Source: Methylotenera sp. (GTDB lineage Bacteria; Pseudomonadota; Gammaproteobacteria; Burkholderiales; Methylophilaceae). Taken from it: a stretch of 6,248 nucleotides of DNA. Below are positions 6,052 to 6,248 of the stretch, one piece after another. The stretch lies in NCBI GenBank assembly GCA_027310735.1, contig DAIDAH010000160.1, positions 1 to 6,248 on the forward strand, in the 5' to 3' direction. How positions within the stretch are numbered: position 1 is the stretch's first letter; each line of letters opens with the position of its first letter. The notes beneath the pieces are model-generated. The model did no database searches and was not told the DNA's origin. It worked only from the letters and a program-made list of their open reading frames with translations. Made by a program: the position numbers and the translations under genes.

Positions 6052-6248
6052 GCCAGTAAATACGGGTTCTGCAGGGCCGGTCATCATGACGGGTGATGCG
6101 TTGCCTTGCCATGCAATCAGCAGTTCGCCGCCACGTGCAGACACTTTTACGGGTGATTGCAAATGACCCGATTGAATGCCTGTGACGACTGCGGCGCATG
6201 CGCCGGTTCCACAGGCTAAGGTTTCACCTGTGCCGCGCTCGAATACCC
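6034..6248 (-). CDS. dapF: Diaminopimelate epimerase, C-terminal part only
   Basis: DapF converts LL-diaminopimelate to the meso form, used for lysine synthesis and peptidoglycan crosslinking, in the cytoplasm. Only the last 70 codons are inside the window; the N-terminal three-quarters lie beyond the right edge (the family is about 275 residues). The visible part reads VFERGTGETLACGTGACAA, containing the second catalytic cysteine in the signature ACGTGA, followed by GIQSG, ARGGELLIAW and MTGPAEPVFTG, all in the order seen in E. coli DapF. The frame ends at TAA (6034-6036), 32 bp before the DUF484 start, consistent with a dapF-DUF484-xerC operon. The N-terminal catalytic cysteine and the start cannot be assessed. 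Confidence 0.95.
   Translation of the reverse strand, partial: VFERGTGETLACGTGACAAVVTGIQSGHLQSPVKVSARGGELLIAWQGNASPVMMTGPAEPVFTGTITLP

Noticed and set aside
6021..6116. Distant inverted octamers TTGCATGG (6021-6028) and CCATGCAA (6109-6116)
   Set aside because: One arm is within the dapF coding region and they are 80 bp apart; an 8-bp match at this distance is easily explained by chance.
1..6248. CRISPR arrays, rRNA/tRNA genes, riboswitches and long repeats
   Set aside because: No spaced direct-repeat series, cloverleaf-like sequence or long duplicated segment was seen on either strand, and the intergenic gaps are all too short for most of these.

Overview
This window looks like ordinary chromosomal housekeeping DNA from a betaproteobacterium, most likely a methylotroph of the Methylophilaceae (Methylotenera- or Methylophilus-like). 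That placement is an inference from the protein sequences, the moderate G+C content (mid-40s percent by eye) and the gene order. No marker gene in the window fixes the genus. Nine protein genes fill almost all of the sequence. No RNA genes, insertion sequences, CRISPR arrays, phage genes or toxin/defence modules were seen, and no gap between genes exceeds about 150 bases.

Layout from left to right: ilvA (threonine ammonia-lyase; minus strand, C-terminus cut by the left edge) diverges from rpiA (ribose-5-phosphate isomerase A), which is followed on the plus strand by phoU (phosphate signalling regulator). phoU converges on yggX (Fe(II)-trafficking protein, minus) across a hairpin terminator that can work in both directions. 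yggX diverges from dgkA (diacylglycerol kinase, plus). dgkA converges on sodB (iron superoxide dismutase, minus) across a second two-way terminator. Upstream of sodB on the same strand lie xerC (tyrosine recombinase), a DUF484 gene and dapF (diaminopimelate epimerase; N-terminal part cut by the right edge). The order dapF-DUF484-xerC is the conserved proteobacterial arrangement (dapF-yigA-xerC in E. coli).

The genes serve separate core functions: isoleucine synthesis (ilvA), pentose-phosphate interconversion (rpiA), phosphate control (phoU), iron and oxidative-stress protection (yggX, sodB), lipid recycling (dgkA), lysine/peptidoglycan precursor synthesis (dapF) and chromosome dimer resolution (xerC). 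I found no undescribed system. The points worth a second look are small: a perfect dyad in the ilvA-rpiA intergenic region that also bears on the ilvA start, a hairpin across the dapF stop codon, repeats and a hairpin between yggX and dgkA, an N-terminal extension on DgkA, and the still-uncharacterised DUF484 protein.
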